Source: Nitrospirota bacterium
GTDB taxonomy: Bacteria; JACPQY01
Assembly (NCBI GenBank): GCA_016180645.1
Contig: JACPAV010000051.1
Span: 1 to 21,966, forward strand
Reading direction: 5' to 3'
Length of the DNA stretch: 21,966 nucleotides
Shown here in pieces: positions 6,637 to 13,453 of this stretch; position 1 is the first letter of the stretch; the number at the start of each line of letters is the position of its first letter. Under the pieces are notes generated by a model. The model saw nothing but the letters and a program-made list of their open reading frames with translations, was not told the DNA's origin and did not search any database. The position numbers and the translations under genes are program-made.

Positions 6637-7620
6637 CTAGGCTCGGGTGTCGATGAGCCGGTATCCCTTGGGGATGAGGATTTGAACCGGACCGGATCCC
6701 GCGGCTTCCCGTCGAAGATCATTGAAACTTAGCCGCGCGCTCCATCCGAGCGATTCAAGAGCGGACTGAAGCTCTGGCGCCCGCTCCTGGGCTTTCGCGC
6801 GCGTGGTCGGCTCGGCGGCGTAGAAGGTGAGGTACAGCGTCTTTCCGGTGAACGAGGCGTCGATTTGGACATTTCCCATCGAGGGCAGATTCAGGAGCAT
6901 CACGACGCGGTACGGAGGAGTTTTTTCCCGCTTCCCTTCGTCTTGATCCGGTTTGTCACCGGTTTTCTTCAGGAAGTAGATGTCGACATCCGACCATTCG
7001 CCGGTTGAGAACTGAAGCAGCAGCGGCAGGAGCTGGGCGCCGTCGTTTTCCCGAGGGACGCTGTTCAGCCATTTGATCAGTTCGAGATTGTCCGAGAGCC
7101 GACGGAGGGAAGAGAGGAGTTTCCCGCTGACGGGAGGTACGATGTCCGGCAGGGCCTTGAGAATGCGCGCGAGCCGTGTGCGAAGGTCATCGCCGAGGGG
7201 GATCTGCGGAGTTCCTAATCGTGCGGCCATCCGAAGAAGGTTCTCGCGCTGCAGACCCAGGGCATGAATCTGCTTTGGGATCGAAAGACCGGGAAGCTTG
7301 TCCTCCGAAACGACCCAATCCTTGAGTGCGCGGGACAGCTCCGTCAGCTCCGGGGTTTCCTCGCTCCCCATCGGAGGGAGGTCGGCGAGAATTTCCCCCA
7401 CCAAGGCGCCCAGCCGTTCGCGCGAGGGCAGGAGGTCGCGGATTCGGGTGCTGACGGGATCCGCCGGCGCCGGGGTACTGGACAAAAGGGAGAGAACCAC
7501 CTGGGGGCGCAACTGGGTGATCTGGAGTTTGACGGTGTCTCCCGGTTTGAGCGGGGCGGTCGATTCCGCGGTAATCCCGAGCCCTTGAACGCTGATCAGG
7601 GCACGGTTCCCTTCCAACAC
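6637..7620 (-). CDS. FliK-like flagellar hook-length control domain protein
   Basis: From the GTG at 7620 this encodes 327 residues. The C-terminal part (about residues 225-327, including NVQIDASFTGKTLYLTFYAAE and a late SLGWSARLSFNDLR) resembles the FliK C-terminal domain, which contacts FlhB to stop hook export. The middle is helical. The start is uncertain: the frame stays open upstream to a TAA just beyond 7746 and encodes a stretch (NLLALIRGKSQREF, then DIIEGSVVKV) typical of the beginning of FliK-like proteins, yet that extension has no ATG, GTG or TTG. Use of CTG at 7740 (367 residues) or a small sequence error are possible. The 7621-7798 gap holds this probable extension and no other gene. 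Confidence 0.75.
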   Translation of the reverse strand: MLEGNRALISVQGLGITAESTAPLKPGDTVKLQITQLRPQVVLSLLSSTPAPADPVSTRIRDLLPSRERLGALVGEILADLPPMGSEETPELTELSRALKDWVVSEDKLPGLSIPKQIHALGLQRENLLRMAARLGTPQIPLGDDLRTRLARILKALPDIVPPVSGKLLSSLRRLSDNLELIKWLNSVPRENDGAQLLPLLLQFSTGEWSDVDIYFLKKTGDKPDQDEGKREKTPPYRVVMLLNLPSMGNVQIDASFTGKTLYLTFYAAEPTTRAKAQERAPELQSALESLGWSARLSFNDLRREAAGSGPVQILIPKGYRLIDTRA

Positions 7621-7798
7621 CTTGACGACGCTGCCTTCGATGATATCCCCCTGGTCGAATTCCCGCTGGGATTTCCCGCGGATGAGTGCCAGTAGATTAA
7701 GATCGGTGGGAAAACCGAGAACCTTAGTTGAAGATCCCAGGGAAACTTAACCTATTTCCAGAGCTTCGCGGAGGGGGGAGCGGAGGCGCGGATCCGCA

Positions 7799-8311
7799 TC
7801 ACGATTCCTCCCGCCGTCCCCGGAGAGAAGCGGAGGGGGCTCCGCGGGCGGAATGGAGGCCGAGGACGAGTTCGAGTTCGCTCTTGGTGAGGTGGAGCTT
7901 CTGGGATATCTCCTGGACGCCCATGCCTTCTTCATAAAGGCGCAAGGCCACCTCGTACGGCTCCTGCCCGCCGTTGGAGGACTCCGGGCGGGCGACGGCG
8001 GCCTGGGGGACCGCTCCTCCCATCTGCTTGATCACGTGCTTCGCCTCGGTGGATTTTTCGCCGAGGTGCCGACCCTGCGTCTGGATCTCCTGCAACATGC
8101 GTTCAAAGGAGGCCCGCTTCTCCTTCATTTCGCCGTCGGCCCTGGATAGAAATTCCTCCCCTTCGCGCATCAGCCGTCCGACGGTCTCCGGCAATTCCGT
8201 CACCTCCTTGGGCAGTTTTCCGCGGCGGCGGTCGAAGAGAATCACCAGGCAGAGGAGGAGAATCAGGAAGTCGAGCGCAATGACGAGGAGAATCGGATCG
8301 GACATGATCAC
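7799..8311 (-). CDS. Single-pass membrane protein of SwrB/DUF6115-DUF2802 type
   Basis: A 170-residue protein with one N-terminal transmembrane helix (about residues 5-26, ILLVIALDFLILLLCLVILF), a long charged coiled stretch (about 40-95) and a C-terminal helix-turn-helix-like segment (YEVALRLYEEGMGVQEISQ, then LHLTKSELELVLGL). This plan matches SwrB and DUF2802/DUF6115 proteins found beside flagellar genes. In Bacillus SwrB promotes flagellar export apparatus assembly; here that function is inference from architecture and context. The GTG at 8311 overlaps the upstream stop by four bases (GTGA); an ATG at 8305 is an alternative. Confidence 0.75.
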   Translation of the reverse strand: MIMSDPILLVIALDFLILLLCLVILFDRRRGKLPKEVTELPETVGRLMREGEEFLSRADGEMKEKRASFERMLQEIQTQGRHLGEKSTEAKHVIKQMGGAVPQAAVARPESSNGGQEPYEVALRLYEEGMGVQEISQKLHLTKSELELVLGLHSARGAPSASLRGRREES

Positions 8312-8634
8312 GCGTCGATGTTGATCTTTCCACCGATGCCCACCTGCTCGCGGAGCACTTTTTCCTCGGCGTCCACCTCCTCGCCCGTGTTCTCCGGATT
8401 CTGTCGGCCTCGCTTCTTAAACTGTTCGCGCCGCTTGTCCGCGTCAATCTTCTTCTGTTCCGCCGAATTGTTCTTCTGCACCGTTATCTTCTTCAGGAGG
8501 GAGTGCTGCTGCTGCTGGATGCTGAGCAGTCGCTGCTGCGTTTCCGGGCTGTTGAGTTGTTCAAATTGTAGTTTCTCGGCTTGGTTGAACTGCGCCAGCA
8601 CACGCTGGATGTCAACGCCGCGTACCACGCCCAT
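8308..8634 (-). CDS. Small hydrophilic coiled protein of the flagellar-type cluster
   Basis: A 108-residue, strongly hydrophilic protein with no recognised domain. It is rich in Gln, Lys and Glu; about residues 30-75 are helix-prone with QQQQ and KK/EQ runs, suggesting a coiled coil. There is no signal peptide or membrane segment. It is the first gene of the minus-strand cluster and overlaps the SwrB/DUF6115-like gene by four bases, so it probably belongs to the same functional unit. Its function is unknown. The divergent hydrolase begins 108 bp away. Confidence 0.7.
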   Translation of the reverse strand: MGVVRGVDIQRVLAQFNQAEKLQFEQLNSPETQQRLLSIQQQQHSLLKKITVQKNNSAEQKKIDADKRREQFKKRGRQNPENTGEEVDAEEKVLREQVGIGGKINIDA

Positions 8635-8742
8635 ACCCTATCATTCATGGGGCGGAGTGTACAAGTCCTTGCGCATGGAGCCGCCGCCGGGCGTAAATTC
8701 GGAGGTTGCATTTCAAACGGCATTTGTTTACCGTCACTTGCC

Positions 8743-9639
8743 ATGAGTCCAGACGAAATGCCCGCAAAGGGTCCCGTATTGCCTTTTGAAGTGCCAAAGG
8801 ATCTCTATCCTTTCGAGCACCGCTTCTTCAGTGTGAGCGGCATACGGATCCACTACGTGGACGAGGGCCACGGCGAGACGATCCTTTTCCTCCATGGGAA
8901 TCCTACGTGGTCGTTTGTCTACCGCGATGTCATCCGCGGGCTGAGGAGCAACCGGTATCGCTGCGTCGCTCCGGACTATCCGGGCTTCGGGATGTCAGGC
9001 AAGCCGAAAGATTTCGGCTACACCGCCGCGGATCATGCCCGAATCATGGAGGCCTGGATCACATCCCAGAAATTGAAGGACCTGACGCTGTTCGTTCACG
9101 ATTGGGGCGGCCCCATCGGGCTGTGGCTGGCCGTTCGGCATCCGGATTGGATCAAGCGGATCATCATCGCGAACACCTGGGCGTGGCCGGTTCAGGGTGA
9201 TCCGCATTTCACCCGGTTCAGCCGGATCATGGGCGGAACGCTGGGCCGGATTCTCATCGGATATCTGAATGTGTTCGTCAATTCCGGGCTGAAGAAGGGA
9301 GTCGTTCGTGGGAAGGAGAGGCTGACCCCGCCGGTGATGCAGGCCTACCGAGCGCCATTCGCGAAGATGGCCGATCGGAAGCCGATGTCGATCTTTCCGG
9401 CGCAGATCCTCGCCGCCGAGGATTTCCTCAAACAGGTTGAAACCGGACTGGCCAAACTTCAGAAGAAGCCGATCCTCATCCTGTGGGGCGAGAAGGACAT
9501 TGCATTCAGAATGTCGGAGCTCGAGCGTTTCAAGACGATTTTCCCGGCCGCCCGGGTCCGCTCGTTCCCGAACGCGGGTCATTTCGTCCAGGAGGACGTG
9601 CCGGAGGATGTGGTCTCCGCGATTCGCGGGTGGATGTAG
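8743..9639 (+). CDS. Alpha/beta hydrolase of the haloalkane dehalogenase family
   Basis: A 298-residue cytoplasmic alpha/beta hydrolase. The nucleophile elbow HDWGGPIGL places Asp120 as nucleophile with Trp121 as one halide-stabilising residue. The oxyanion segment HGNPTWSF supplies Asn53 as a possible second. WGEKD gives Asp252 as catalytic acid and NAGHFVQED gives His280. An Asp nucleophile with Trp directly after it is the haloalkane dehalogenase signature and argues against a plain Ser esterase; the acid position fits the HLD-I/III pattern. The family cleaves carbon-halogen bonds to alcohols, but natural substrates are usually unknown, and some relatives are epoxide hydrolases or fluoroacetate dehalogenases. 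The start at 8743 fits the family N-terminus; ATG 8758 is also possible and the open frame extends further upstream without homology. Confidence 0.85.
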   Translation: MSPDEMPAKGPVLPFEVPKDLYPFEHRFFSVSGIRIHYVDEGHGETILFLHGNPTWSFVYRDVIRGLRSNRYRCVAPDYPGFGMSGKPKDFGYTAADHARIMEAWITSQKLKDLTLFVHDWGGPIGLWLAVRHPDWIKRIIIANTWAWPVQGDPHFTRFSRIMGGTLGRILIGYLNVFVNSGLKKGVVRGKERLTPPVMQAYRAPFAKMADRKPMSIFPAQILAAEDFLKQVETGLAKLQKKPILILWGEKDIAFRMSELERFKTIFPAARVRSFPNAGHFVQEDVPEDVVSAIRGWM

Positions 9640-9641
9640 GA

Positions 9642-9763
9642 AAAGCTCTCAGCCCTCAGCGGTCAGCTTTCAGCTTCAGAAGAACTTCCTGAATTTCGTT
9701 TTGGCGCCGGTGCGGTGTTGGAAGCGGACGGCTGAACGCCGAAAGCTGATGGCTGACGGCTTT
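9642..9763. repeat. Large imperfect palindrome between convergent genes
   Basis: The segment 9642-9673 (AAAGC, then CTCAGCC, TCAGC and GTCAGCTTTCAG) is an imperfect inverted repeat of 9732-9763 (CTGAACGCCGAAAGCTG, then ATGGCTGACGGCTTT). It fills the space between the stops of two convergent genes and may act as a terminator in both directions. Its CAGC/GCTG-rich motif resembles dispersed intergenic elements seen in many genomes. Confidence 0.7.
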
Positions 9764-9765
9764 CC

Positions 9766-10281
9766 TCAGTGAATCGGCGTGTCTTCTCCGACCAAGTAAT
9801 CGTCCAGGTCCAGCGTTTTCTCGCCGACCTTGACCGTGATGCCTTCGCCGATCAGAATTTTCTCAAGCTTGATGTCGTGTCCCGTCAGATGGCTCCAGAT
9901 GTCGACGGCGCCGGAGAGGTGAACGGTCTCGCTGCAAATTCGGCAGAGGAAATAGCCTCGATGCTGGGCCTTCTCGATTTTCCCGTCGAGCGCCTCGGAG
10001 ATGATGCCGGACCAGATGTCCAAGGCCTGCCTCATCTTCATCGCCTTCCGTTCGATCCGCGCGCGGCCGGACACCCAGTTCACCAGGAGGGTCGTCTGCC
10101 GGATGCCCACCGTCACCGAGATCGCGATCTCGTCTGAGCTGCGCTCGGCGACCTCGAAGACCAGTTCCTCTTCCTCATCCTCGCCTGAGCGGGTCCTGCA
10201 CCAATTGATCAGTTCGACGACCTGCCAACGCAGGAGCTTCGGGGGTTTTTTCGGAGTTGCTTGAAAAGTGGATAATGCCAT
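9766..10281 (-). CDS. Unknown protein with C2H2-like zinc-ribbon motif
   Basis: A 171-residue protein that I do not recognise. The central region alternates charged and hydrophobic residues, including an EDEEEEL patch near 34-40. Near the C-terminus Cys113-x2-Cys116 (FLCRICSETVH) is followed by His131 and His135 (SHLTGHD), the spacing of a C2H2-type metal site. No signal peptide or membrane helix is present. The ATG at 10281 is preferred because AGAGGG lies 7 bases upstream; GTG 10287 would add two residues. The gene stands alone: its stop faces the hydrolase gene across a palindrome and its start is divergent from the metal island. Confidence 0.75.
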   Translation of the reverse strand: MALSTFQATPKKPPKLLRWQVVELINWCRTRSGEDEEEELVFEVAERSSDEIAISVTVGIRQTTLLVNWVSGRARIERKAMKMRQALDIWSGIISEALDGKIEKAQHRGYFLCRICSETVHLSGAVDIWSHLTGHDIKLEKILIGEGITVKVGEKTLDLDDYLVGEDTPIH

Positions 10282-10416
10282 CCTCACACCCTCTACGAAA
10301 AATATTCGGCACTGCTTTCGAATTCATGAGAGGACCGAGCTATGCCCGATAGCCGACATGGGCGGGGTGTCCGGGGGTTTCTGCAATCAACTGGAATACT
10401 TGCTCTTTTTATGCAC

Positions 10417-10444
10417 TTGACACGGATTCAGATTTAGGTACACT
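10417..10444 (+). promoter_or_regulatory. Sigma70-type promoter at the head of the metal-handling island
   Basis: A perfect TTGACA (10417-10422) and TACACT (10439-10444) are 16 bp apart. Transcription would begin around 10450-10452, essentially at the ATG at 10453, so the first message would be leaderless. No clear metal-regulator dyad was recognised overlapping it. Confidence 0.55.
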
Positions 10445-10452
10445 CATAGTCA

Positions 10453-10800
10453 ATGCGACGAGTTTTGAGACCCACGACTCTAATCCTGACGGCGATCTTC
10501 ATGTTGGCCGGACCCATCGCTTCGATGGCCGCTCCAACCACCGATCTTTGCGCCCAGTCGGAATCGGCCGGATTGAAAGCGACATGCTGCGAAGGCGATT
10601 GCTGCGTGGCGAATGTCCCGCAAGCGCCTTCCCCCGCGGCTCTCCCGGCAGTGGATGCACAGCCGTTGGCGCCTTCCGCGGCGCCGCACTCCCTGGCCGT
10701 GATCGAGCTCGCGCATCCGTGGCTCGGCTCCGCGCCGGTCATGATCTTCGCGCGTAGTCCAGGTCGCACCCTCTCGCTCCTCCAGACCTACCTGCTCTAA
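10453..10800 (+). CDS. Small secreted Cys-rich protein ahead of the Cus genes
   Basis: A 115-residue protein with a signal peptide (about 1-26, basic RRVLR then a hydrophobic run and an ASMA-A cleavage site). The mature part carries a compact cysteine cluster, ATCCEGDCC (about 43-51), with a further Cys about ten residues before it, followed by an Ala/Pro-rich region and a C-terminal segment with the motif LAHPWLGSAPVMIF. The tandem CC-x3-CC arrangement suggests periplasmic binding of a soft metal ion such as Cu(I), Ag(I) or Hg(II). It stands 166 bp before cusC with its own promoter. No named family was recognised; a metal-chaperone role is inference from composition and position. Confidence 0.7.
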   Translation: MRRVLRPTTLILTAIFMLAGPIASMAAPTTDLCAQSESAGLKATCCEGDCCVANVPQAPSPAALPAVDAQPLAPSAAPHSLAVIELAHPWLGSAPVMIFARSPGRTLSLLQTYLL

Positions 10801-10966
10801 ACCTCTCTCCCGTTTCCGCGCTCGGTTCTCCCGGGCGGAGGACTGCGTTGTCTCTGCCCTGAATGCTGGAACCGGGTGCCATTCATCCCTGGACCCCGAG
10901 CGTGAGTCCACAGGTTCTACTCGCAATGGGCATCAGGGGAAAAAACGAGACTCTGAAGAGAGGTGA

Positions 10967-12226
10967 ATGATGAAAATTGGAAGTGTTGGAATGGCGACCA
11001 TCATCGGGCTTGCGGCCCTCGGTTTCCAAGGCTCGGTTCGGGCTGGGGAGAGTGTTCTTCGGCTTGAAGATGTTTTGACAGAGGTTCGCGAGAACAGTCC
11101 CCGAATTCAAGCGGCGGCGAAGATGTCCGAAGCGGCGCGCGCGCGTGTTCCACAAGCCAAGGCCTTGGATGACCCGATCCTGTCCATCGAAAACCAACCT
11201 GGCGATGAGCAGATGGTTGGAGTGGAGCAAATGATTCCGTTCCCTTGGAAGCTCAAGGCGCGAGCGACGGTGGCAGAAGCTGAATCGGACTCGGTCGACC
11301 GGATGTCGGACCGCACCGTTTTGGAAATTCTCGTCGAAGCCAAGCATGCCTTTCATCACCTTTTCCACTGGCACAAGAAGGTCGAGATCAACTTGGAGAA
11401 TCAGGACATTCTCCAAAGATTTGTCCGCATTGCCGAGTCCCGCTATCTGATCGGCCGCGCCGGTCAGGAGGATGTGCTCAAGGCGCAGGTGGAGGCGGGA
11501 AAGCTCGCCAATGAACTGGTGATGCTGAATCGGATGAAGGGGGAGGAAGAAGCGAATCTGAGCCGCTTGATGAATCGATCGATGGTGGCGCCCCTGCCTC
11601 CGCCGGAGTCGTTGCACGTCATGGAGAACCACGGACTTCGCGAGGATGATCTGTACGCGCTTGCGGAGGAGAATCGGCAGGAGACCCGATCTCAGGTCTC
11701 GATGGTGCGCGCCGGGGAAGAGAAGGCGAGGCTGGCCCGACTCGACTACGCTCCGGATTTTCTGGTCGGCGCCGAATGGGGGCGCATGGAAGGCACGCTC
11801 GGGCCTGCCGGCAAACGATGGGGCGCGATGCTCGGCCTCAGCCTCCCCGTGTGGTTCACCCAAAAGCAGCGGTACGGAGTGAGGGAGGCCGACGCGATGC
11901 TCCAGTCGTCGCGGTCTGACCTTCAGGATGTTCGCAATCGTGTCCGGTTTGAGGTGAAGCAGGCCTATTTGAACGTCACCGCCTCGAATGCGCAGCTCGA
12001 CATTTTCAATTCGGGACTTCTGCCCCAGGCCGAGCAGGATCTGAGGATCACCACCTCCGCCTATGAGGCGGGAAAGATGGACTTTCTCCGTCTGCTGGAG
12101 TCGCAGCGCGCGCTCCGCGAGCTGAAGATCGCGTACTTCGACGCCCTCCTCGAATACAACATGAGCTTGGGCGACCTCGAACTGGCTGTCGGCAAGGAAC
12201 TTCCGATCCATACCGGAAGTCACTAA
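10967..12226 (+). CDS. cusC: TolC-family outer membrane efflux protein (CusC/CzcC type)
   Basis: A 419-residue outer membrane factor with a signal peptide (about 1-26) and the two long helical repeats of the TolC/OEP fold. Typical features are LEDVLTEVRENSPRIQAAAKM near the mature N-terminus, DDPILSIENQPGD, and a final helix SAYEAGKMDFLRLLESQRALRELK. It forms the outer-membrane duct for the CusBA pump encoded downstream. The start is one of two adjacent ATGs (10967 or 10970) behind GAGAGG; the second has slightly better spacing. There is no lipobox Cys, unlike E. coli CusC. Assignment to heavy-metal efflux comes from the neighbouring cusB and cusA. Confidence 0.9.
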   Translation: MMKIGSVGMATIIGLAALGFQGSVRAGESVLRLEDVLTEVRENSPRIQAAAKMSEAARARVPQAKALDDPILSIENQPGDEQMVGVEQMIPFPWKLKARATVAEAESDSVDRMSDRTVLEILVEAKHAFHHLFHWHKKVEINLENQDILQRFVRIAESRYLIGRAGQEDVLKAQVEAGKLANELVMLNRMKGEEEANLSRLMNRSMVAPLPPPESLHVMENHGLREDDLYALAEENRQETRSQVSMVRAGEEKARLARLDYAPDFLVGAEWGRMEGTLGPAGKRWGAMLGLSLPVWFTQKQRYGVREADAMLQSSRSDLQDVRNRVRFEVKQAYLNVTASNAQLDIFNSGLLPQAEQDLRITTSAYEAGKMDFLRLLESQRALRELKIAYFDALLEYNMSLGDLELAVGKELPIHTGSH

Positions 12227-12264
12227 GGGGCCCTAGCATGAAGAATGGCCGGACGGTGGCGAGA

Positions 12265-12339
12265 CGCAGGCGTAAAGCCTGCGCCTACCGAAAGAGAAGA
12301 TGCCTGTTGGTAGCCGCGGGCTTCAGCCCGCGTCTTGTC
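12265..12339. repeat. Paired GTAG-hairpin palindromic modules (inverted)
   Basis: Two modules face each other between cusC and cusB. The left one (minus orientation) is CGCAGGC (12265-12271), a 5-base loop, GCCTGCG (12277-12283), then CCTACC. The right one (plus orientation) is GGTAG (12309-12313), CGCGGGC (12315-12321), a TTCA loop, GCCCGCG (12326-12332), then TCTTGTC. The same layout recurs at 17196 and 21905. Confidence 0.85.
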
Positions 12340-12362
12340 GCTCGACGCTGTAAGGAGGAGCC

Positions 12363-13439
12363 ATGAAACGAAGAACATCAATCTGCCTGTCGACTTGGGT
12401 TGCGGCGATGTTGGCGCTTTCTGCCTGCGAAGGAAAAGGAACATCCGCGCCGGAAGCGGCGCGTGAGCACGCAGTCCACGAGGAGCATGCCAGGAAGAAA
12501 ACCCTTTACCAGTGCCCCATGCACCCGTCGTACACCTCCGATAAGCCGGGCGAGTGCCCGATTTGTGGAATGACACTGGTGCCGGTAGAGGAGTCCGCCG
12601 CGGGCGAGGAGGCCCCGTCGGATGTGTCCGGACGCGTCACGATCAACATCTCGCCGGAGCGGCAGCAGATCATCGGCGTCAAGACCGATGTGGCGAAAAT
12701 TCAGCCGCTGACCAAGACGGTGAGGGCCGTGGGAAACATCGCTTATGATCCGGAGCTATACCAGGCGGAGAAGGAATACATCGAAAGCCTGAGCAGCCGG
12801 GACAAGACCGGAGGCTCTCCCGGCACGGTCGGACTCGTGGATTCTTCCTCGATTCGCCTGCGGCAGCTCGGTTTGAACGACGCGATGATTGCGGATCTCG
12901 CCCGTTCAAGAAAACCCTCTCTGAACTTGCTGCTCCCGGAGGACACGATGTGGGTTTACGCGCAGGTCTACGAATACGAGATCAATTGGATCAAGGTCGG
13001 TCAGTCGGTTTCGACGACATCACTCGCGCTTCCGGGCGAGATGTTCCGCGGCACGCTCCGGGCCATCGATCCCGTCGTGAATCCGGAGACTCGAACGGTG
13101 CGCATCCGGGCCGAGGTCAAGAACCCCGGCCGGAAACTCAAACCGAACACCTTCGTGAACGTGGAGATCGAGACCGCGCTGGGGAAGGGGCTGACGATCC
13201 CCCGTGATGCCGTCATCGACACCGGAGACCGGAAAATCGTATTTGTCGACCTCGGCGGGGGCAAGTTGCAACCGCGGGAGATCCGTACGGGTATTGAGCT
13301 TGCAGACGACGTGCAGGTATTGGAGGGGTTGGCGAAAGGCGACAAAGTGGTCACCTCCGCCAATTTCCTGATTGATTCGGAGTCCTCCCTCAAGGCTGCG
13401 GTCAAGCAGATGAGTGGCCATGCAGGTCACGGTCAATAG
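12363..13439 (+). CDS. cusB: RND efflux periplasmic adaptor with N-terminal heavy-metal-binding domain (CusB type)
   Basis: A 358-residue membrane fusion protein linking CusA and CusC. The N-terminus has a lipoprotein signal (LSAC, Cys22), then a His-containing linker and a small metal-binding domain YQCPMHPSYTSDKPGECPIC at about 49-68, continuing to GMTLVPVE. The adaptor core follows: a beta-barrel (VTINISPERQQIIGVKTDVA, then VRAVGNIAYDPE), a short helical/lipoyl region, and the C-terminal barrel with LTIPRDAVIDTGDRKIVFVD. CusB-type adaptors capture Cu(I)/Ag(I) in the periplasm and pass it to the pump. The CPMHP/CPICGM domain is common in CusB-like adaptors and adds extra metal ligands. AGGAGG precedes the ATG at 12363, and cusA begins 14 bp after the stop. 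Confidence 0.93.
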   Translation: MKRRTSICLSTWVAAMLALSACEGKGTSAPEAAREHAVHEEHARKKTLYQCPMHPSYTSDKPGECPICGMTLVPVEESAAGEEAPSDVSGRVTINISPERQQIIGVKTDVAKIQPLTKTVRAVGNIAYDPELYQAEKEYIESLSSRDKTGGSPGTVGLVDSSSIRLRQLGLNDAMIADLARSRKPSLNLLLPEDTMWVYAQVYEYEINWIKVGQSVSTTSLALPGEMFRGTLRAIDPVVNPETRTVRIRAEVKNPGRKLKPNTFVNVEIETALGKGLTIPRDAVIDTGDRKIVFVDLGGGKLQPREIRTGIELADDVQVLEGLAKGDKVVTSANFLIDSESSLKAAVKQMSGHAGHGQ

Positions 13440-13453
13440 CGAGCAATACGACC

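Noticed and set aside
10883-12223. Long minus-strand open frame (446 codons) opposite cusC
   Set aside because: It lies exactly antisense to the TolC-family gene, with composition typical of a complementary-strand artefact.
12265-12339. CRISPR repeats
   Set aside because: There are only two units, in inverted orientation, with differing stems and no regular spacers.
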